DNA from: Allodiplogaster sudhausi
Taxonomy: Eukaryota; Nematoda; Chromadorea; Rhabditida; Diplogasteridae
Reading direction: 5' to 3'
Assembly (NCBI GenBank): GCA_945643635.1
Contig: CALZFC010000077.1
Coordinates: 591,001 to 655,000, forward strand
DNA: 64,000 nucleotides
Shown here: positions 59,713-64,000 of the stretch, piece by piece
Layout: the number at the start of each line of letters is the position of its first letter
Numbering within the stretch: position 1 is the first letter of the stretch
Translations under genes and position numbers: made by a program
The notes under the pieces: model-generated
Seen by the model: the letters and a program-made list of their open reading frames with translations, nothing else
What the model was told of the DNA's origin: nothing
The model's database searches: none

Positions 59713-61370
59713 TATGCATTTGGAGCATGTTACATGATGAAATCAGCTGACGTTCTCATGGTCAGAGAATATATCATGGAACATCAAGCTTTTTTGACGA
59801 ATAAGGATAGATATTAATAGGCTGTTTATCTGCAGTACGAACATCTCCGTGCAGGTAAGACATGCCTTTTTGTCATTTACTTCTTCCTCTGTTTGACGAA
59901 TTTTGTTCTCTCTCTCACTCTCTCTCTCAATCTCTCTCTCTTTCTCTGTCTCTCTCTCTCTCTCTACCAGTACAACACGCGCAAGTCATTGTTCTGTAGG
60001 CTACAGATCAAGAATGGAATATACATATGTAGATGGTTGCTCCGATCTTCACTTCTCTCTCTTTCTCTAAATGTGCTCACTTCTCTTTCACTTTTATGAT
60101 AGCCATGTTGTTTAAAATTTCTTCTAAACGACATTCAAATAAAACTTTTTTTCTTGCTAATATTTCAAACTTATGCCCGGTGGTTTCGACGTTCACATCA
60201 AGTACATAAATTTTTCCGCTGTTTGAGCATTCGTTGTATAGAGTTCTCCTTTGGGATTAGATTTATCAAGATTGTCAAATACGTGACCACTCTACAGTTA
60301 CGTCATTAATTTTTTCCGGTTTTACGACGTAAAATCACCTTCAAAGAATCACCATAAAATTTCATTGCGTGTCCTCTATTCCGACATTTTATTTAGCACA
60401 TGTGCAATTTTAAGAGTTCAGAAACAGGTTTTTCATATGATGTATTTCTCGAACTTTTCTTTTCAGTGAAGTGATTAAAAATAGTTATTTTTACATTAGT
60501 TATATTTATATACTTTTGAATAGACTGGTTTTTACGGCACTAGGCGATTACATCAATCATCTTGGGATGAGCATAGTAAAATAATATTTTAGCGTTCGGA
60601 AACCTGCTGCCTCATTTTCAAAGGTCTTCCTTCTTGTAAAAATTCAAAATTTTTCTCAATTTATGGTCCAACTGAATTAGTCAATGATAATTGGTACTTT
60701 GTATCTTCTCTTCAAGGATTGTGTGAATTTGACACTTTTCGATTAGAAATGCATGGAATGTTGTTGACAATTTTTTTTACTTCTTTCATTTTATTTTTGT
60801 TCATCCGTTTATTGAGATTTCGGTCCCAATGTTATAATTCATTTTATTACGAATATCTGCATAGGATCAGTACACGATATCATTCGCCTAAGTCAATTTT
60901 AAAGCACATCTTGAAAAAGCAAAAAAAAACAACCTTTGTTTCAATTTATGGTCTTAAACAATTCTCTCTTGCTCCTTTGGCACTCTTCTCTCTCTCTCTC
61001 TCTATTTCTCTCTCTCTCTCTCCCTTGTTCTCTTGTTCAGTCAAACTATCCCTCTGTTTCCCTTTCCCTCTCACTACATTTTTATTTCACTCTTACGGCA
61101 TATGGTTTTCTTTTTATAAATTTCTTTATTTTCAATGTTTAAGACTGCGAAAGTTACATATATTATTATGCATTAATTATTTATTTATATCTTAAAACAC
61201 CTGCCGTGCAATTAATCTTGACAAAAAATATTTTCTTCCAAGATTAATAGCACGACTAATAGGTGTAAAAGTAGAAAACCTTCGCTCGATTGATTCAATA
61301 ATAGCTCCCCTCGATTAATCAAAATTACTCCCATATGATTGTATAATGCCCCTTCCAATTTCTCCAGAAT
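59713..61370. other. No gene recognised; CT tracts
   Basis: CT tracts at 59907-59966 and 60985-61022. The rest is AT-rich with no supported exon. Confidence 0.6.
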
Positions 61371-62056
61371 CGATTTCTCCCTCTCTCCTGATGCCCTCGA
61401 CGTGCTGGCGACCACTCGAGTGACGCCTTCGTCAGGTTCCTCTTCAGCTTCCGCTGATCCGCTCGCTTGCACTCGCACTGGGCGAGAGAAGGCGCTGCCG
61501 GAATCTCTTGTATGTATTTATTTATTTATTTTTGTTCATGCTTTCATTGACAAAAAGATCATAAATTTGGTACTGCGCTGTTATTTCCATCAATAGTACG
61601 AGAAATTTTATTTTTTCTGTTATCTTATTATATTATAATGCCGATGCGACATCCGATCAAATCACTCATGTTTAGATGAGTGTGTAAAAATAACATCTTA
61701 AGCACGCAAACCACCTGGCTTGTTTTTTTTAGCACATCTTGGAAAATTGTAATTCTTCTAGTTTTCACCATTAACTGCATAAAATTATCATTTTTTGAAC
61801 CAAATGACATCAGATTTTTAAGTATCCAATATTTCTATATTCTCTCTCTCTCTCTTTCTCTTTCTTTCTCTTCCTCTTAACCATCTTTATCTCTCTCAAA
61901 CAGTTCGTCATTTTCTTTTTATATATGCACATTTAAGCCTGCCAAAGATGACAATATCATATGATTAATTAATTATATATTTATTTATTCAAGATACCTG
62001 CAGTGTATTTAATCATGACAAGACTCCTTTCGGAAATACATACTTCTTCGACGGTA

Positions 62057-62103
<47 letters not shown>

Positions 62104-62573
62104 CATTTTTATTGTAATCAAATTACAATTATATTATTATAATTCTTTAACTTAATTTCTTTGAGCGCATTGAGACTCAATCAGAATTCTTTGGACGAGT
62201 GATGTATAAATAATACTGGAACGTGCGCAAACCAAGTGGCTCATTTTTCATTGGAAGATTGTTAATTTTTTATTTATATCTTGTTTTTGTCGTATTATTT
62301 GTTAAATATTTTATTTGCATAATTAATTAACCCATATTAATTTTTATATCTCCTAGTCAGGAGTTTTCTTCTTTACAACTTGCATTCTCGCTCGTTGGTA
62401 TCTGATTCGTTTTCCTCGCCTACTCCGTTCAGCAAAATTGATCAAATAAAACAACATTCTTTATTGTTAAAAAAATCGTCAAATGATTCTAGAGAATTCC
62501 TGTAATTCTTCGAGTACGAGCGAGTGCTGGCCGAGCAGGTCGACGAGAGCGAACTCGCGCCACTCTTGCTCTC
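61370..62573 (+). CDS. Two candidate exons of an unknown gene
   Basis: Segment 61370-61510 has a good acceptor (atttctccag) and donor (gtatgt) and is open in one plus frame: IDFSLSPDALDVLATTRVTP, a Ser-rich SSGSSSASADP stretch, ending ALPESL. A second segment starting 62514 (acceptor ttcttcgag) continues in the same phase with YERVLAEQVDESELAPLL before running into (CT)n, where no donor is visible. Both segments are also open on the minus strand (for example EFALVDLLGQHSLVLEELQE at 62.5 kb), so the strand is not certain. No family recognised. Confidence 0.3.
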
Positions 62574-62625
62574 TCTCTCTCTCTTGCTCTCTCTCTCTCT
62601 CTCTCTCTTGCTCTCTCTCTCTCTT

Positions 62626-62675
<50 letters not shown>
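62565..62675. repeat. (CT)n microsatellite
   Basis: About 110 bp of CT with TTGCTC interruptions, abutting the candidate exon at 62.5 kb. A further CT tract runs 62887-63112. Confidence 0.9.
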
Positions 62676-62679
<4 letters not shown>

Positions 62680-63303
62680 TCTCTTTCGCCCCCCTTCCCT
62701 TCAACGCTCAGTTCCCCTGCCTCCTTCGCAGAGCAAGTAACCCGGAGGTTTGCATGCGTGCACTGTTTTATATATGTATTTTGAAAAGGCAATTTAGTGA
62801 TGACTCGGTCGCGGACCATTCTACGTAATAGTTAAATTTTGTCTAACGACGACAGATGTTAGTAGCCAGGTTTTAATTTTGTTTTATTGATCTCTCTCTC
62901 TCTTCCTCTCTCTCTGTCTCTCCCACTGTCTCTGCCGTGCTTTTCCTTCACTCTCCCTCTCTCTCCTCTCCATCTCTCTCCCACCATCTCTTTCTCTCGC
63001 CCTCTCTTTCTCTCACTCTCTCTCTCCCCCCATCTCTTTCACTCGCCCTCTCTTTCTCTCACTCTCTCTCTCTCTCGCTATTTCATTCTCTCTCTCTCTT
63101 TCGCATTCTCTCTGGCGAGCTGGGACGGTCATGATAATGCCATCGAGCCCAGTTCAATTTCGTTTACAAAACTGATCGGTTTTTTTTGGATAGCTGAAAT
63201 AATGAAATATTCTGAATTTTAAGAGCCGCATTTTATGTGCATTTCTTTTCTATGACTATTTTTCTATCATGTTCATTTTAGTTGTCAAGCCATTCTACAT
63301 ATA

Positions 63304-64000
63304 CAGTGCCGGTCAAAATTCTATGAACTTTTTGGTTTTTTGTGCATAATTTCTTTTAAAGTTAGTGAAAGTTGATGAAATTTTCAGGGTTGCTTCTTTA
63401 TGCTGTCAGATTATTAGTTCCAAACTATTGATTTCATAGATCGACTACAAGGCGAGAAAAAAAATCAATAAGTCAATATCACCCGGGTGCACATTTTGGC
63501 GCACTGAACAAAATGGGTTTTTTCTTTGATATTCGGGTAGTTTTCATTGGATACATGATTTTTCTCTATTCTAGAGCATCTCTACGATAAAGTTTTGATC
63601 TAATCGCTATTTATTCACATGTTTTATGTGTTGATTTTTACATGTAAATGATCTATCATTTGAGATTGGCAAAGCCGCATTTGGAACACGAACCCCTGCA
63701 CAGCATCACTATAAGTCCGTCTGGGCTGAGGACCAAAGTTGACCGCGGTATTCAGAGTGTGCACAAACAGTTAGCACCTAATTTTAACAGCTCGAATAAC
63801 CACCTGAATTAGTTCAGTGATATTAAAATCATTATTGAGAGAAGTATATTAGTAAATGATCGATTTTATCCTCCTGAACCGTTTGCATCTCAGTCCGAGT
63901 GCATGGATCGTGAACGGGGGGTAGGCAACATGTAAAAGCATGTGGATAAATAGCGATTAGATCAAACTTTATCGCAGAGATGCTCTAGAATAGAGAAAAA
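63304..64000. mobile_element. Tc1/mariner-type element, cut by window end
   Basis: Starts cagtgccggtcaaaattcta after a TA dinucleotide, a form typical of Tc1/mariner terminal repeats. The sequence ctctattctagagcatctct at about 63574 returns reverse-complemented as agagatgctctagaatagag at about 63977, so the second arm is entered just before the window ends and about 270 bp of it are missing. The unpaired middle (63625-63935) shows no transposase motif. Probably a non-autonomous element of about 1 kb. Confidence 0.65.

Overview
The window is eukaryotic nuclear DNA, most likely from a nematode. Genes are split into short GC-rich exons separated by AT-rich introns with GT/AG borders. Two gene fragments encode six-cysteine C6-type domains (Pfam C6), a family I know from nematode secreted proteins. 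I cannot name the species. No prokaryotic operon, CRISPR array, rRNA or intact tRNA was seen. The raw six-frame open frames mostly mislead here, because real exons are short and the microsatellites are open in several frames. The gene models below were built by hand from splice sites, phase and family motifs.

Layout. 0.3-10.1 kb (+): 3' part of a tubulin polyglutamylase gene of the TTLL11 type, 17 exons, with a 3.3 kb foldback element in one intron. 10.9-11.5 kb (-): a three-exon gene for a 48-residue single-pass membrane micropeptide. 11.85-13.53 kb: a satellite of about 100 bp monomers packed with canonical heat-shock elements, immediately upstream of the micropeptide gene. 13.7-14.3 kb (-): Thr/Ser/Pro-rich exons of uncertain gene. 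14.5-15.9 kb (-): two paralogous genes for small secreted basic peptides. 16.4-16.9 kb (-): a 106-residue protein of unknown function. 18.6-19.2 kb (+): the 3' end of an unknown gene. 19.6-23.9 kb (-): an oxysterol-binding-protein-related (ORP1/ORP2-type) lipid-transfer domain in 13 exons. 24-28.1 kb: gene-poor, microsatellite-rich. 28.2-32.5 kb (+): a 15-exon UNC-93/MFSD11-like membrane protein. 33.1-34.4 kb (-): C6-domain exons and a SINE-like element. 34.7-35.9 kb (+): a novel secreted helical protein with a TA-flanked MITE in its intron. 37.4-49.6 kb: a macrosatellite, first as three nearly identical 1.81 kb inverted dimers, then as diverged direct monomers of about 1.2 kb. 51.8-55.6 kb (-): a mucin-like gene, a C6 gene and a C6 pseudogene, duplicated relatives of the 33-34 kb exons. 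57.8-59.7 kb: a larger sibling of the intronic MITE whose core has grown into a 26-copy minisatellite. 61-64 kb: weak candidate exons, microsatellites and the start of a Tc1/mariner-type element cut by the window edge.

The conserved genes (TTLL11, ORP, UNC-93-like) are unrelated housekeeping-type genes and do not form an operon that I can see. The accessory parts are the most interesting: the heat-shock-element satellite beside a membrane micropeptide gene, the twin secreted basic peptides, the dispersed C6/mucin cluster, and the two satellite or MITE systems that show how inverted and tandem repeats have grown in this genome.
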